From an uncultured Bacteroidales bacterium (lineage in GTDB: Bacteria; Bacteroidota; Bacteroidia; Bacteroidales; UBA4417): a stretch of DNA of 6,253 nucleotides. Shown here one piece after another: positions 5,610-6,253 of this stretch. Positions within the stretch are counted from its first letter, which is position 1, and every line of letters begins with the position of its first letter. The translations under genes were made by a program, and so were the position numbers. The notes beneath the pieces were generated by a model. That model made no database searches. It was not told the DNA's origin and saw nothing but the letters and a program-made list of their open reading frames with translations. Where the stretch lies: the NCBI GenBank assembly GCA_903917425.1, contig CAIXAQ010000804.1:1-6253 (forward strand), given 5' to 3'.

Positions 5610-6253
5610 TCAGAACTTGTACTGAACCCGGATGGTAAACACATTGTCCTTCTGATCGTTAGTGTAACCGGAAAGGTTTTTGGAAGTTTCGTTTTTTACC
5701 AGATCGTAGTAAAGCATCAAGCGGAGGTTTTTATTAAAATCGGTGATCCAGCCAAAACCCCATGTAGTAAAAGCAATATCAGCGCCGTTTGTTGCTTTAG
5801 CCGAAGTTGCCTTTTTGCCAATCTCATCACCGCTTATTTCCGTATTGGGATCATAGAAATCGTATTTCAAAACGATTGAATGCCTGTTTTTAGGCAAAGT
5901 TTGAATTAAGAAGAATGTCGAGCCTATAAATTTTCGAAGATATAAATTGTAAATTATTGGTATTACAGGACTTATAGTTACTTTTTCGGCTCCTGGCTGA
6001 TGCCCTTTGATGAATTCGCCGCGGAAGGAGGTTTTTCCCAGAGAAGTCTCTATACTAAATTGTCCATCGATGCCTGAATACTTCCGCTTGTAATAATTAC
6101 CCGGAATCGTATCCGCTAAAAGCTGGCGAAATGCTTGAATGCCATTAATGTCAGCAATCTGATACACTTCTTTTTTTGCATGGTAAACGGAGCCGTTGTA
6201 ATATGAAAATCCAATTCCATAATTCATTTTAGTTTTCTTTATTGCATCGGCAA
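5610..6253 (-). CDS. Outer-membrane beta-barrel porin-like protein, C-terminal part (5' end outside window)
   Basis: The last 213 residues of a protein whose reading frame stays open to the window's right edge are visible. The Met at 6227 is internal: eight in-frame codons (ADAIKKTK) precede it without a stop, and no signal peptide follows it. The sequence alternates polar and hydrophobic/aromatic residues in strands, such as GIGFSYYNGS, FSIETSLGKTSFRGEFIKG, HSIVLKYDFYD and LRLMLYYDLVKNE. It ends FTIRVQYKF, a terminal beta-strand with C-terminal Phe as recognised by the BAM outer-membrane assembly machinery. GIDGQFSIETSLG...FIKGHQPG resembles Bacteroidetes porins of the phosphate-selective O/P type as I remember them; the substrate cannot be told. 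The gene has its own terminator (5534-5567) and is separated from the sigma operon by repeats, so co-regulation is not implied. Confidence 0.75.
   Translation of the reverse strand, partial: ADAIKKTKMNYGIGFSYYNGSVYHAKKEVYQIADINGIQAFRQLLADTIPGNYYKRKYSGIDGQFSIETSLGKTSFRGEFIKGHQPGAEKVTISPVIPIIYNLYLRKFIGSTFFLIQTLPKNRHSIVLKYDFYDPNTEISGDEIGKKATSAKATNGADIAFTTWGFGWITDFNKNLRLMLYYDLVKNETSKNLSGYTNDQKDNVFTIRVQYKF

Noticed and set aside
5444..5644. 66-codon minus-strand open frame between the porin and the sigma operon
   Set aside because: It overlaps the porin's 3' end in another frame, reads through the porin terminator stem and ends in the tandem repeat.
5580..5879. 99-codon plus-strand open frame opposite the porin
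   Set aside because: It is antisense to the beta-barrel coding frame. It begins with a plausible Met-Asn-Lys start but has no signal peptide, domain or promoter.
5610..6227. Complete small gene starting at the Met at 6227
   Set aside because: The frame is open upstream to the window edge and the Met is followed by barrel strand sequence rather than a signal peptide, so it is an internal residue of a truncated gene.

Overview
The window looks like a chromosomal piece of a Bacteroidota (Bacteroidetes) genome, probably a Bacteroidales relative. The support for this is moderate GC with AT-rich spacers, starts without Shine-Dalgarno sequences, a family-typical AsmA-like protein, an ECF sigma/anti-sigma pair of Bacteroidetes type, an outer-membrane porin ending in Phe, and several intergenic repeat families ('CCGCAGAG...CCGCAAAG', 'AATCTGTGT' units, 'GAAAATA' heptamers) that I associate with this phylum from memory. 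I cannot name the species.

Layout, left to right. Positions 1-326 hold no gene. They carry a small hairpin, a triple 9-bp repeat, a palindromic interspersed repeat (copy A) and a short heptameric repeat. Positions 327-3149 (+) encode a 940-residue AsmA-family protein with one N-terminal membrane anchor and an unusual, nearly perfect 11-residue-periodic helical tail. Positions 3150-3421 hold a second copy of the palindromic repeat (copy B, same orientation as A) and a strong bidirectional terminator. From 5313 down to 3422 (-) lies a two-gene operon: an ECF sigma factor followed 26 bp later by a 458-residue single-pass membrane protein, very likely its anti-sigma factor. An AAC-N17-CGT promoter of ECF type sits in front of the sigma gene and suggests autoregulation. 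Positions 5314-5609 are intergenic, with a heptameric tandem repeat bracketed by a 17-bp direct repeat and then the terminator of the next gene. From 5610 to the right edge (-) is the C-terminal part of an outer-membrane beta-barrel porin, whose start lies outside the window.

The genes are all envelope-related. The sigma/anti-sigma pair is a probable one-membrane signalling unit, with a cytoplasmic sigma-binding part, one membrane helix and a roughly 220-residue periplasmic part. Its targets are not identifiable here. The AsmA protein is a separate, convergently transcribed unit, and nothing in the sequence ties it to the sigma factor.

The most notable observations are three tandem, ungapped 64-residue repeats in the cytoplasmic part of the anti-sigma protein, with no cysteine anywhere in it, and about 12.7 consecutive hendecads at the end of the AsmA protein. 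I saw no CRISPR array, tRNA, rRNA, transposase or defence system.
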